A stretch of 64,000 nt of DNA. It comes from Mucilaginibacter endophyticus (GTDB lineage: Bacteria; Bacteroidota; Bacteroidia; Sphingobacteriales; Sphingobacteriaceae). Numbering within the stretch: the stretch's first letter is position 1; every line of letters starts with the position of its first letter. The position numbers were made by a program, and so were the translations under genes. The notes under the pieces are model-generated. The model was not told the DNA's origin. It did not search any database and was given only the letters and a program-made list of their open reading frames with translations. This document shows positions 16,342 through 24,729 of this stretch, in pieces. The stretch is taken from contig NZ_QPCG01000003.1 in NCBI RefSeq assembly GCF_003351025.1, forward strand, positions 450,355 to 514,354, given 5' to 3'.

Positions 16342-16351
16342 AACCTGACCA

Positions 16352-17050
16352 ATGCCTAAACTGATTACATTGCTGCTATTAATCCTATTATTAGCACTTC
16401 ACAAAACCGAAATTCCAGATAGTAAACTTGCCAGTGATGTACGTCTTAAAGTTTGGCCCAAGCTTCAGAAAGAGCTTAAAGACAAAGGTCTTGCTCCCTA
16501 TGGTTCAGTATATCTCCGTATTATCAAAGACATTAGCGTGCTTGAAGTATGGGTAAAATCGGCCAATAAATACCAGCTATTTAAAACTTATGATGTATGC
16601 ACCTACTCCGGCGGGCTGGGTACAAAAACCCGCGATGGTGACGGCAAAAGTCCGGAGGGATTATATACCATTGAACCTAAACAGCTTAACCCGGTAAGTA
16701 ATTATTATTTGGCTATTAATGTTGGCTACCCTAACGTGGTTGATCAAGCCAAAGGCTATACCGGCAGCGCTATTATGGTACATGGACATTGTGCTTCGAT
16801 TGGCTGTTACGCCATGACTGATGCCCGCATAGAAGAAATTTATACCTTGGTTTACGAAGCGTTTACAGCCGGTCAAAAACAAATCCGGGTTGATATTTTT
16901 CCTTTCCGGATGGATGATGCTAATTTAAAGCGCTATGCAGTATACAAACAAGATGCCTTTTGGCGCTCATTAAAACCAGCGTACGAACTATTTGAAAAAA
17001 GACAGCTACCGGTTGATTATCATCTTAAGGGGAAGGATTATGCTTATTAA
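16352..17050 (+). CDS. L,D-transpeptidase family (YkuD/YafK-like) protein
   Basis: 232 residues. N-terminal hydrophobic signal or anchor (MPKLITLLLLILLLALHK), then the YkuD fold. The catalytic motif is HGHCASIGCYAMTD, with H144/H146 and Cys152. The TYSGGLGTKTRDGDGKSPEGLYTI stretch is the usual entry to the domain in the YafK subgroup, whose members act on peptidoglycan cross-links or on peptidoglycan-bound lipoprotein. Likely periplasmic. A palindrome lies 10 bases ahead of the start, and family A and B repeats bracket the gene. Confidence 0.88.
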   Translation: MPKLITLLLLILLLALHKTEIPDSKLASDVRLKVWPKLQKELKDKGLAPYGSVYLRIIKDISVLEVWVKSANKYQLFKTYDVCTYSGGLGTKTRDGDGKSPEGLYTIEPKQLNPVSNYYLAINVGYPNVVDQAKGYTGSAIMVHGHCASIGCYAMTDARIEEIYTLVYEAFTAGQKQIRVDIFPFRMDDANLKRYAVYKQDAFWRSLKPAYELFEKRQLPVDYHLKGKDYAY

Positions 17051-17071
17051 TGATTGATCTAAATAACTAAA

Positions 17072-17211
17072 AATGTCATTTCGAAACGAGGCACGAGTGA
17101 GAAATCTTATACGCCACGCATAATGAACTATGCAAAGCAGCTTTACACGGTGTATAAGATTTCTCCTTCACCCCATTGCCCTGCCCCGCACGGTTCACTC
17201 GAAATGACATT
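17072..17211. repeat. Dispersed palindromic repeat, family B, copy 1
   Basis: 140 bases. Ends AATGTCATTTCGA and TCGAAATGACATT, with inner inverted parts AGAAATCTTATAC and GTATAAGATTTCT. It lies between the L,D-transpeptidase gene and the convergent flavin reductase-like gene. Two other, shorter copies occur near 46.1 and 47.3 kb. Confidence 0.88.
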
Positions 17212-17235
17212 CTAATAATTACCCACACGAGGATA

Positions 17236-18126
17236 TCACTCCATCAAAAGCACCATCAAAGCTTCCTCTACCCTTTCCAATTCCAAAAGCTGTTTGGCTT
17301 TCAAATGCAGTTGCAATTCGCGGGTTTGGCTATCGCCGATGGTGGCGTCGAGTACTTCTTTTATCTCCGGAGTAAGCGCGAAGGCTTCAATAGCTTCATC
17401 GGTAGGTATGGTTTCCAGATTGCCTAATTGCCCAAGATTGTTACCGGTTAATATTCTTGAATTACGGATGGCATATGGCAGTGCATCAACGCCAATGCCT
17501 ATCCTGATGTTTGGTTTGGCTACCTTAAAAAGGTTATCTTTGGTAACGCGACAATACCAGTCGCCGCCGAGGCGGGCTACCAGGTCCATTTTGGCCTGAT
17601 CTATTTTTCCATCCTCGCCCAACACAGCGTCACTAATGTGGATCAGTTTAATTTCGGCGAGTACAAGGTTACCGGCGCCATAGCTTTGTCCTAATTCAAT
17701 TACCTCATTAACTACACATTCCAGTTGCACATATGATTCGGCTACCCGTGGCGGTTTTACCAGTTGCGATGGTACCGGCGTTAAACCCGATTTAATAAAC
17801 TCGTTAACCCCCAGCGGATATTCTACACTTGAAAGCGAGGTTTGCTGTACCATATCATAGTTAACAATATTGATGACGCATTCGGGCACTTCCTTTACAT
17901 TTTCGAGCGTGTGTTTAGTAGTATTGTCCCTCACCCGGCGCGATGGCGAAAAAATACATATCGGCGGATTGGTACTGAAAAAATTAAAAAAGCTGAAAGG
18001 GCTCAGGTTTACATTACCTGCTTTATCGACTGTTGAGGCCAGGCATATTGGTCGCGGTGCTATTACAAAATGCAAGTAGCTTTGAAGCTGAACAGGCGAA
18101 AGATCGGCTATATTAATGGTAGGCAT
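17236..18126 (-). CDS. Flavin reductase-like (FMN-binding split barrel) protein
   Basis: 296 residues. The first ~200 residues match the flavin reductase-like domain: HFVIAPRPICLASTVDKAGNVNLSPFSFFNFFSTNPP (about 17-53) and later RLGGDWYCRV. Such proteins bind FMN. The last ~90 residues are a helical extension not found in small flavin reductases. It is next to the fumarylacetoacetase-like gene on the same strand, separated by a family A repeat, and belongs to the homogentisate gene region. A role in that pathway is suggested only by this neighbourhood. Confidence 0.8.
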   Translation of the reverse strand: MPTINIADLSPVQLQSYLHFVIAPRPICLASTVDKAGNVNLSPFSFFNFFSTNPPICIFSPSRRVRDNTTKHTLENVKEVPECVINIVNYDMVQQTSLSSVEYPLGVNEFIKSGLTPVPSQLVKPPRVAESYVQLECVVNEVIELGQSYGAGNLVLAEIKLIHISDAVLGEDGKIDQAKMDLVARLGGDWYCRVTKDNLFKVAKPNIRIGIGVDALPYAIRNSRILTGNNLGQLGNLETIPTDEAIEAFALTPEIKEVLDATIGDSQTRELQLHLKAKQLLELERVEEALMVLLME

Positions 18127-18147
18127 TACTATGTATCATTATATCAC

Positions 18148-18239
18148 ATGTCATTGCGAGGAGGTACGACGAAGCAATCGCACGGAGGCATAGCCGCTCT
18201 GTATAGCATGCGGTTGCCGCGCTTCGCTCGCAATAACAT
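18148..18239. repeat. Dispersed palindromic repeat, family A, copy 3
   Basis: 92 bases with left end ATGTCATTGCGAGGAGGTAC and CGACGAAGCAATCGCACGG, right end GGTTGCCGCGCTTCGCTCGC ending AATAACAT, one change from copy 1. It lies between two same-strand genes of the homogentisate region. Confidence 0.9.
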
Positions 18240-18251
18240 AATTTCTATCTC

Positions 18252-19247
18252 TTACTTCTTCAATTTCAATATCGAAAAATCACTATTGGCCTTTTCAATA
18301 ATATTACCCAGCATGCCTAAGCCGGTGATCTCCATTTCAACCAGGTCGCCGGGTTGCAACCATTGTGGTTCGTAGTCGGCATTATTAAGTACGCCGGTGC
18401 CATTCAGTTCAAGGAAGCAGCCGGTACCTACCGTGCCCGAACCTATTACATCGCCCGGTAAAACATCGCAGCCATAGGAAGCGCGCTCAATGATCTCGGC
18501 AAAGGTCCAGTCCATATCGGCCATATTACCTGCCGATACTTGTTTGCCATTCACCACACATTTCATCTCCAGGTTATAAGCGTTACCTGTATGACCAGGT
18601 TTTGCGGGCACTTTATATTGTTCCAGTTCATCTGGCGTTACCAACCACGGACCAATAACCGTCGAAAAATCCTTACCCTTTGCCGGGCCAAGGTTCAGTA
18701 GCATTTCTTCCATTTGCAGGGTACGGGCGCTCATATCATTCATGATCATATAGCCCGCAATAAAGCTATCGGCTTCGGCAGCTGTAATGTTACGGCCCTT
18801 TTTATTCAGTACCACTGCTACTTCCAGTTCAAAGTCCAGCTTCTGAAAATGATCGGGCATGCACTCAATTTCGCCGGGGCCTTGTATGGCATTATGGTTG
18901 GTGAAATAAAAAATAGGATACTGATCAAACTCCGGTATCATATCCAGTTTACGATTACGCCTGGCTGAGGCCACATGCTGCCTGAAAGCGTAACCATCCC
19001 TGCATGATGTTGGGTGAGGCACGGGCGCCATCAACTCAAAAAACAATTCCTCCTTAGCCTCTATCTTTCCCGAACGAATATCTTCATTAACCCGTGCGGC
19101 ATGCTCCATCAGCTCGGGCCCTCCCCATAAAAATTCATTCATATTATCGGGGATCAGCTTATCGCAGGAATTTAAATTGTAGATGTGGCCATTAACAAAA
19201 ACACCAAGATGTTCGCGGTCTTCGGTTTTATAGGATACTAATTTCAT
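18252..19247 (-). CDS. Fumarylacetoacetate hydrolase family protein
   Basis: 331 residues. C-terminal FAH fold with acidic metal-binding motif in KLDFELEVAVVLNKKGRNI (about 132-150), the NDMSARTLQ segment, KGKDFSTVIGPWLVTPDEL and GDVIGSGTVGTGCFLELNG near the end. The size and context (hmgA and hpd adjacent) fit fumarylacetoacetase, which splits fumarylacetoacetate to fumarate and acetoacetate, the last step of tyrosine breakdown. Other FAH-superfamily activities (isomerase or decarboxylase) cannot be excluded by sequence alone. Confidence 0.85.
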   Translation of the reverse strand: MKLVSYKTEDREHLGVFVNGHIYNLNSCDKLIPDNMNEFLWGGPELMEHAARVNEDIRSGKIEAKEELFFELMAPVPHPTSCRDGYAFRQHVASARRNRKLDMIPEFDQYPIFYFTNHNAIQGPGEIECMPDHFQKLDFELEVAVVLNKKGRNITAAEADSFIAGYMIMNDMSARTLQMEEMLLNLGPAKGKDFSTVIGPWLVTPDELEQYKVPAKPGHTGNAYNLEMKCVVNGKQVSAGNMADMDWTFAEIIERASYGCDVLPGDVIGSGTVGTGCFLELNGTGVLNNADYEPQWLQPGDLVEMEITGLGMLGNIIEKANSDFSILKLKK

Positions 19248-19846
19248 AGAGTAGCTTAATTGGTATAATCAAAGCTAATGATTTTGGTTGATGGTTTATG
19301 AGGTGAATGGTTGATTAAGTTGATTGGAGAGTGGTGAGTGGTTGATTGGGTTGATTAGGTGAGTGGTTTTTTACGCATATATATTCTTCCGCCGCCGCTC
19401 GGCTCCTGCCGAGTGGCCGTTATCCCCAGGCCTCTGGCCTGTATACATCACGCCGGCGGCCAGAGGCCGTGAAATAGTTGCCACTCGGCTGGAGCCGAGC
19501 GGCTTCGGGATAATAGCAACCACTCACCCAATCAACCCAATCAACCACTCACCATCTTCCAACCAAAACTTGCATCCTAAAAATAATCCTGCTAACTTAG
19601 TATCATGTTACGGGTACAAATGCATTTTCTGTTTTCATTGGGGTTAACCTCCATGAGCGATGCCTCATCGTTCAGAGATGCCATGCTCGCTAAGATCGTA
19701 TTGGCACAATACTAATTCTTCCCCCTGCTTTCTTCATTTTTTTTAACCATTATTTATTAAATGGTTATGGCTATGCGTTACGGACTTTTAAGCCGAACAC
19801 AAATCAGCATTTTATACGTTTTATTGTTAACCAATTAAAGCAATCC
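19248..19846. other. 599-bp divergent region between FAH-like gene and hmgA
   Basis: Contains the nested inverted repeat at 19302-19553, described separately. From 19605 to 19715 there is a 36-codon open frame starting MLRVQMHFLF that I cannot match to anything and would not call a gene. A small inverted repeat AACCATT (19745-19751) / AATGGTT (19760-19766) lies about 80 bases before hmgA and could be a regulator site. Confidence 0.5.
19302..19553. repeat. Three-tier nested inverted repeat
   Basis: Outer arms 19333-19368 and 19518-19553 are 36-base inverted repeats with one mismatch, made of GTTGATT/GGTGAGTGG units. Inside are 24-base arms 19394-19417 and 19480-19503 (GCCGCTCGG...GAGTGGC, one mismatch), and inside those 11-base arms GGCCTCTGGCC (19429-19439) and GGCCAGAGGCC (19458-19468). 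The outer left arm is also a tandem copy of 19302-19332 (period 31). The GC-rich core contrasts strongly with its surroundings. Confidence 0.85.
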
Positions 19847-21004
19847 ATGCCTGTATATCATAGTTTAGGATCAATTCCGCCTAAGCGGCATACGCAATTC
19901 CGTAAGCCCGACGGTAGTTTATATGCCGAAGAACTTGTATCAACCGAGGGCTTTTCGAGCCTTTATTCATTAGTGTACCACGCTTACCCGCCCACCATTG
20001 TAAAAACCCTGGGCGAGCCCTACAGTGTGGAGCCTAAAATAGCGCGAGAAAAGCACCTGAAGCATACCAGCCTGATAGGTTTTAATGTACAGCCCGAAGA
20101 TGATTACCTGCAAAGCCGCAAGCCGGTATTGGTAAACAGCGATCTGCATATTTCGCTGGCAGCACCGCGCCAAAGCATGACCGACTATTTTTACAAAAAC
20201 AGCCAGGCCGATGAGGTAGTTTTTATTCATGAGGGCACCGGCACCTTAAAAACCGGTTTTGGCAATATAAAATTTCAATATGGCGATTACCTGGTAATTC
20301 CACGCGGTACTATTTACCAGATGGAGTTTGATGGTACAGCAAACAGGCTTTTCATTGTAGAAAGTTTCAGCCCTATTCGTCCGCCCAAGCGTTACCGTAA
20401 CCAATATGGGCAGCTCATGGAACACTCGCCTTATTGCGAACGCGATATCAAGCGACCGGCCGATCTGAAAACTTACGATGAGCATGGCGATTTTAAAATC
20501 CTGATTAAAAAGCAAGGCCTCATTTATCCTTATATCTATGGCACCCATCCGTTTGATTTTGTAGGTTGGGATGGCTTTCATTATCCATGGGCTCTATCCA
20601 TTCATGATTTTGAGCCGATAACCGGGAGGTTGCACCAGCCGCCGCCTGTACATCAAACTTTTGAGGGCAACAACTTTGTGATTTGTTCTTTTGTGCCCCG
20701 CAAGTTTGATTATCACCCGCTATCTATCCCTGCACCGTACAACCACAGCAATGTGGATAGCGACGAGGTATTATATTATGTTGATGGCGATTTCATGAGC
20801 CGCAAAAGCGTGGTAAAAGGACAGATCACCCTGCACCCCGGCGGTATCCCGCACGGGCCGCATCCAGGCTCTGTCGAAAAATCGATAGGGAAGGAATCAA
20901 CAGACGAGCTGGCTGTAATGATAGATCCGTTCAGGCCACTAATGCTGACTGAGGATGCCATCAGGATAGAGGATGAAAATTATTATAAAAGCTGGCAATA
21001 TTAA
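19847..21004 (+). CDS. hmgA: Homogentisate 1,2-dioxygenase
   Basis: 385 residues, cupin-type ring-cleaving iron enzyme. Family signatures are PKRHTQFRKPDGSLYAEEL at the start, DEVVFIHEGTGTLKT (about 124-138), GDYLVIPRGTIYQ, and PAPYNHSNVDSDEVLYYVDGDF (about 299-320), followed by HPGGIPHGPHPG and a late Glu (STDELAVMIDPFRPL). It opens homogentisate to maleylacetoacetate. The hpd gene follows 113 bases downstream, with a family A palindrome between them. No maleylacetoacetate isomerase gene is in the window. Confidence 0.95.
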   Translation: MPVYHSLGSIPPKRHTQFRKPDGSLYAEELVSTEGFSSLYSLVYHAYPPTIVKTLGEPYSVEPKIAREKHLKHTSLIGFNVQPEDDYLQSRKPVLVNSDLHISLAAPRQSMTDYFYKNSQADEVVFIHEGTGTLKTGFGNIKFQYGDYLVIPRGTIYQMEFDGTANRLFIVESFSPIRPPKRYRNQYGQLMEHSPYCERDIKRPADLKTYDEHGDFKILIKKQGLIYPYIYGTHPFDFVGWDGFHYPWALSIHDFEPITGRLHQPPPVHQTFEGNNFVICSFVPRKFDYHPLSIPAPYNHSNVDSDEVLYYVDGDFMSRKSVVKGQITLHPGGIPHGPHPGSVEKSIGKESTDELAVMIDPFRPLMLTEDAIRIEDENYYKSWQY

Positions 21005-21009
21005 CCGCT

Positions 21010-21101
21010 ATGTCATAGCGAGCGAAGCGTGGCAACCGCACGGAAGCATATTTGTCCTGTATAGCATGCGATTGCTTCGTCGTTCCTCCTCGCAATGACA
21101 T
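21010..21101. repeat. Dispersed palindromic repeat, family A, copy 4
   Basis: 92 bases in the opposite orientation to copies 1 to 3: the GCGAGCGAAGCGTGGCAACC arm is on the left and GATTGCTTCGTCGTTCCTCC with TCGCAATGACAT on the right. It fills the gap between hmgA and hpd. A long open frame running through it only extends hpd artificially. Confidence 0.9.
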
Positions 21102-21117
21102 ATTTAAATCAATTAAA

Positions 21118-22242
21118 ATGACTACTCAAACTTTAGATAAACAACAAACCACAACCGATTTCCTGCCCCTTAACGGTACGGATTATGTTGAATTTTATGT
21201 AGGCAACGCCAAGCAGGCGGCCCATTATTATAAAAGCGCTTTCGGCTTTCAAAACCTGGCTTATGCAGGGCCTGAAACCGGCGTACGCGACCGGGCATCA
21301 TACGTTTTACAACAAGGCAAAATCAGGATTGTACTTACTACTCCCCTGCACTCCAACCATCCAATTGCCGAGCATATCAAAAAACATGGCGACGGCGTAA
21401 AGGTACTGGCCCTTTGGGTTGATGACGCCTATGATGCCTTTGAGCAAACCACCAAACGCGGCGCCGAGGCCTATCAGCAACCGCAAACTTTAACAGACGA
21501 GCAGGGCGAAGTGCGTACCAGCGGCATCAAACTTTATGGCGAAACCGTGCATATGTTTGTTGAGCGTAAAAACTATAACGGTTTGTTTTTGCCCGGCTAT
21601 CAGAAACTGGAAAATGCCTTTAACCCAACAGATACCGGCCTGCTGTATGTTGACCATTGTGTAGGTAACGTAGGCTGGCATAAGATGAACGAGTGGGTTA
21701 ATTTTTATGAAGAAGTTTTAGGCTTCAGGAATATCCTCACCTTTGATGATAAAATGATTTCAACCGAGTATTCGGCTTTAATGAGTAAGGTGATGAGCAA
21801 CGGGAATGGCTATGTAAAATTCCCGATCAATGAGCCGGCCGAAGGCAAAAAGAAATCGCAGATTGAAGAATACCTGGAGTTTTACGAAGACGAAGGAGTA
21901 CAACACCTCGCTCTTGCTACCCATGATATTGTAGCTACGGTTACCGAACTGCAAAGCCGGGGCGTTGAATTTTTAAAGGTACCATCTACCTATTACGATG
22001 ATTTGATTGACCGTGTAGGCCATATTGATGAGGACCTTGAACCCTTAAAACACTTGGGCATTTTGGTCGACCGTGATGACGAGGGCTATCTGCTGCAGAT
22101 CTTCACCAAGCCGGTTGAAGACAGGCCGACCCTGTTCTTCGAGATCATTCAGCGCAAGGGTGCCAAATCATTCGGTGCAGGTAATTTTAAAGCTTTGTTT
22201 GAAGCTATTGAACGCGAACAGGAAGCAAGGGGAAACCTTTGA
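21118..22242 (+). CDS. hpd: 4-hydroxyphenylpyruvate dioxygenase
   Basis: 374 residues from the ATG at 21118; an upstream ATG at 21052 lies inside the palindromic repeat and is rejected. Two vicinal-oxygen-chelate domains; the C-terminal one carries the iron ligands: His in LYVDHCVGNV, His in GVQHLALATHDI and Glu in TLFFEIIQRKG, with the conserved GAGNFKALFEAIEREQ C-terminal helix. It converts 4-hydroxyphenylpyruvate to homogentisate, the substrate of the enzyme encoded just upstream. A strong terminator follows. Confidence 0.95.
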   Translation: MTTQTLDKQQTTTDFLPLNGTDYVEFYVGNAKQAAHYYKSAFGFQNLAYAGPETGVRDRASYVLQQGKIRIVLTTPLHSNHPIAEHIKKHGDGVKVLALWVDDAYDAFEQTTKRGAEAYQQPQTLTDEQGEVRTSGIKLYGETVHMFVERKNYNGLFLPGYQKLENAFNPTDTGLLYVDHCVGNVGWHKMNEWVNFYEEVLGFRNILTFDDKMISTEYSALMSKVMSNGNGYVKFPINEPAEGKKKSQIEEYLEFYEDEGVQHLALATHDIVATVTELQSRGVEFLKVPSTYYDDLIDRVGHIDEDLEPLKHLGILVDRDDEGYLLQIFTKPVEDRPTLFFEIIQRKGAKSFGAGNFKALFEAIEREQEARGNL

Positions 22243-22280
22243 TTTCGGAATTTCGATTTCGGATTTCGGATTTTTTAAAT
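22243..22280. repeat. TTTCGGATTTCGG simple repeat
   Basis: Short run of TTTCGGAATTTCGATTTCGG units right after the hpd stop. The same motif recurs on both sides of the rplI terminator (37402-37440 and 37500-37562). Confidence 0.55.
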
Positions 22281-22295
22281 AGTGATTTATGATTG

Positions 22296-22320
22296 AAGCC
22301 GGGCCTTGCCCGGCTTTTTT
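22296..22320 (+). terminator. Rho-independent terminator after hpd
   Basis: Perfect 9-bp stem AAGCCGGGC/GCCCGGCTT with a CTT loop followed by a run of T. Confidence 0.9.
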
Positions 22321-22344
22321 GTTGCAATTTGTTATTTTTAGGGC

Positions 22345-23601
22345 ATGTATAAATACCTGACCTTTTTCTTTACGCTGCTATGCTCTGCAGTATTTGGACA
22401 AAAAAGCCTGAGCAACAAAGGCGATAGCCTGTACGAGGCAAAAAACTTTATCCAGGCCGGAAATTGCTACCTGCAATCGGCCAAACAAGCCGAATTTAAA
22501 GCTTCGGCCACCAATGATTATTATAATGCTGCATGTTGCTATGCACTATCGGGCAAAGCCGATAGCGCTATGATCATTTTACAACTGACTGTAAATAGTG
22601 GTTACAAAAACGCGGCGCACCTGATAACAGATTCAGACCTGAATTCACTGCATCAAATGCCTCAATGGCGACCGCTGGTTAGCTCGGTAGAAAAGAAACC
22701 CAAAGGATTTACCGATGATCCTTTAAAAGCCAAACTGGTAACCAGCGATATTAAAAACTTTTGGGCGGCCTATGACCGGGCTCAAAAAGATACAGCCAAC
22801 CGTCTTAAAATTTACAGGAAATACTACGTTGACCCCGGATCGCCGGGCTTGCAGGATTACTTTGCCATTAAAGTTGTGCACATGAATTACTTTGTAAAGG
22901 GGCACGATAAAAAATCAAAGTTTTATGCTGCTATCCGCAAAAACACTTATACAGTTGATGAACAAAAACCGCAGATGACAGCGTCGTTTGTAAAATTGAA
23001 AGAGCTTTATCCGCAAGCCAAATTCCCCGATGTTTATTTTGTTATCGGCGCTTTTTCATCCGGCGGTACATCAACAGATAATGGGCTACTTATCGGGCTT
23101 GACCAGGCTGTACGCACACCTGATATTCCTGTTAGTGAACTTAGCCTCTGGGAAAAAAACAATTTTGGTAAACTCGATTACATCCCTAACCTGGTTGCGC
23201 ACGAACTTATCCACTTTAACCAGGATGGTATGCTGGGCGGCGATACTACTTTACTCAGGGCTGTTTTGGTTGAAGGCATGGCCGATTTTTTAGGTGAGTT
23301 GATATCAGGGCACACGGCCAATGAGCGCCTGCATGTATGGGCAAAAGGCCGCGAAAAGCAAATATGGGCCGATTTTGAAAAAGAGATGTATTTAAAGCGG
23401 GCATATAACTGGATAGCCAACTCGAACCAGGAAACGGTTGACAAACCTGCCGATCTGGGTTATTGGGTTGGTTACCAGATTTGCAAAGGTTACTATAATA
23501 ACAGCACGGATAAAAAGCAGGCCATTTACGATATGCTGAACATAAAAGATTATAAAGCTTTTTACGAAAAAAGCGGAACCAGTAAAAAATTCGGTAATTA
23601 G
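22345..23601 (+). CDS. Secreted predicted zinc protease (HELIH) with N-terminal TPR-like region
   Basis: 418 residues. Signal peptide MYKYLTFFFTLLCSAVFGQ. Residues about 20-110 are helical TPR-like (DSLYEAKNFIQAGNCYLQSAKQ, YNAACCYALSGKADSAM). The remainder has a gluzincin-like site: H286-E-L-I-H290 and a second glutamate E310 (EGMADF), 20 residues later. This resembles DUF2268-type predicted Zn-dependent proteases. Likely acts in the periplasm or outside the cell. Substrate unknown. Bounded by terminators on both sides, so a single-gene unit. Confidence 0.78.
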   Translation: MYKYLTFFFTLLCSAVFGQKSLSNKGDSLYEAKNFIQAGNCYLQSAKQAEFKASATNDYYNAACCYALSGKADSAMIILQLTVNSGYKNAAHLITDSDLNSLHQMPQWRPLVSSVEKKPKGFTDDPLKAKLVTSDIKNFWAAYDRAQKDTANRLKIYRKYYVDPGSPGLQDYFAIKVVHMNYFVKGHDKKSKFYAAIRKNTYTVDEQKPQMTASFVKLKELYPQAKFPDVYFVIGAFSSGGTSTDNGLLIGLDQAVRTPDIPVSELSLWEKNNFGKLDYIPNLVAHELIHFNQDGMLGGDTTLLRAVLVEGMADFLGELISGHTANERLHVWAKGREKQIWADFEKEMYLKRAYNWIANSNQETVDKPADLGYWVGYQICKGYYNNSTDKKQAIYDMLNIKDYKAFYEKSGTSKKFGN

Positions 23602-23629
23602 CGTGAACACATACTCCTCATAGATTATG

Positions 23630-23653
23630 AAGCCGGGCGTTTGCCCGGCTTTG
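23630..23653 (+). terminator. Terminator after the HELIH protease gene
   Basis: Perfect 9-bp stem AAGCCGGGC/GCCCGGCTT with a GTTT loop, then TGTTG. The T-run is weak, but the stem is the same as after hpd. Confidence 0.7.
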
Positions 23654-23698
23654 TTGTTAATGATTAAATTAGTAATTTGACATTATAAAAGGAAGGCA

Positions 23699-23938
23699 AT
23701 GAATATTAAGGAAGACTTTCATCATTTGATAGATACCATTGATGATGAGCAATTATTGAAAAGTTATTATCAGTTAATTCAGCAATTAAATGCTAACCAA
23801 ACCGGTCATCTTTGGAATAACCTGAATGAAGCTGAAAAACAGGAGCTCTTAATAGCCTACGACGAAAGCTTTGACGATGCTAATCTTTTGTCCCATGATG
23901 CAGTAAAACAGATGCATAAAAAATGGCTAAAACAATAA
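23699..23938 (+). CDS. Antitoxin of a RelE/ParE-type module
   Basis: 79 residues, acidic and helical (IDDEQLLKSYYQLIQQLNANQTGHLWNNLNEAEKQELLIAYDES). The last 16 bases overlap the toxin start at 23923. Similar small proteins sit before RelE/ParE toxins in Bacteroidota; there is no clear DNA-binding motif. Assigned mainly by position and size. Confidence 0.7.
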   Translation: MNIKEDFHHLIDTIDDEQLLKSYYQLIQQLNANQTGHLWNNLNEAEKQELLIAYDESFDDANLLSHDAVKQMHKKWLKQ

Positions 23939-24222
23939 TCTGGAATCGCAAAGCCAGCGATAAATTCAATTCTATTATAGCATATTTAGAACAGGAATGG
24001 GGTGAAAGTGTTACAAAGAATTTCGTTATCAATACCTACAAAATAATTGAGCTCATAGCAAATTACCCTGAGATGGGGACTTTAGAAAATAAAGAAAAGC
24101 AAATAAGGGGCTTTGTTATAACCAAACACAATACTCTATTTTACAGAATTGAAGAAGATAAAATAATCCTGATCACCTTTTTCGACAACAGGCAAAATCC
24201 AATAAAAAAACCTAAAGGCTAA
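23923..24222 (+). CDS. RelE/ParE-family toxin
   Basis: 99 residues with the RelE/ParE layout: IIWNRKASDKFNSIIAYLEQEWGESVTKNFV (helical hairpin), then NYPEMGTLENKEKQIRGFVITKHNTLFYRIEEDKIILITFFDNRQNP, the beta sheet ending in a F-D-N-R-Q-N-P motif seen in ParE-like toxins. RelE members cut mRNA on the ribosome and ParE members poison gyrase; this ending favours the ParE-like branch, but the target is uncertain. It overlaps its antitoxin by 16 bases. Confidence 0.82.
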   Translation: MAKTIIWNRKASDKFNSIIAYLEQEWGESVTKNFVINTYKIIELIANYPEMGTLENKEKQIRGFVITKHNTLFYRIEEDKIILITFFDNRQNPIKKPKG

Positions 24223-24258
24223 CCAATTAATATTTCTGGTTGTATAAATCATAAATCA

Positions 24259-24729
24259 ATGAAAAAAGCTTTACTCATTATTACCGCTGCTGTATTAAGC
24301 CTTAACTGCTTAGCCCAAAGCTCCCCCGTGGCCAAACCCGTTTACGATGCCGCCCTGGCCAAAAAACTGGGGGCCGATGATTACGGCATGAAAAAATATG
24401 TAATGGCATTTTTGAAAGAAGGGCCAACCCAACTGAAAGATTCGGCGGCTAATATGCAGCTGCAAATGGCGCACCTTAAAAACATTGGCAGGCTCGCTGC
24501 CGAAGGTAAATTGGTTGTTGCCGGTCCGTTTTTGGATAACCAACCCCTTCGTGGTATTTTCATTTTTAATGTAGAAACCGTTGAGGAAGCAAAAAAACTT
24601 ACCGAAACAGACCCGGCTATTAAGGCAGGGGCTTTAGTGATGGAACTGCATCCTTTTTATTGCAGCGCGGCGCTGATGCAGGTTGTGCCTATTCACAATA
24701 CCCTCCAAAAGAAAAGCATGACCAATTAA
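24259..24729 (+). CDS. Secreted YciI-family protein
   Basis: 156 residues. Signal peptide MKKALLIITAAVLSLNCLAQ, then a YciI-like ferredoxin-type domain (KYVMAFLKEGPTQ...HLKNIGRLAAEGKLVVAGPFLDNQPLRGIFIFNVETVEEAKKLTETDPAIKAGALVMELHPFYCSAAL). The HL, GPF and DP positions are conserved in the family, whose biochemical role is poorly known. Immediately followed by the AlkD-like gene with no gap, so they are probably co-translated. Confidence 0.82.
   Translation: MKKALLIITAAVLSLNCLAQSSPVAKPVYDAALAKKLGADDYGMKKYVMAFLKEGPTQLKDSAANMQLQMAHLKNIGRLAAEGKLVVAGPFLDNQPLRGIFIFNVETVEEAKKLTETDPAIKAGALVMELHPFYCSAALMQVVPIHNTLQKKSMTN

Noticed and set aside
18070..18375. Forward-strand open frame containing LRGGTTKQS
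   Set aside because: It is translated through a family A palindrome and overlaps two reverse-strand genes; no family features.
19605..19715. 36-codon frame MLRVQMHFLF...
   Set aside because: No homologue recognised, no ribosome-binding signal; could be real but cannot be supported.
21052..21117. Longer start for hpd
   Set aside because: The 22 extra codons come from the repeat (FVVPPRND), and HPPD proteins begin at the ATG at 21118.
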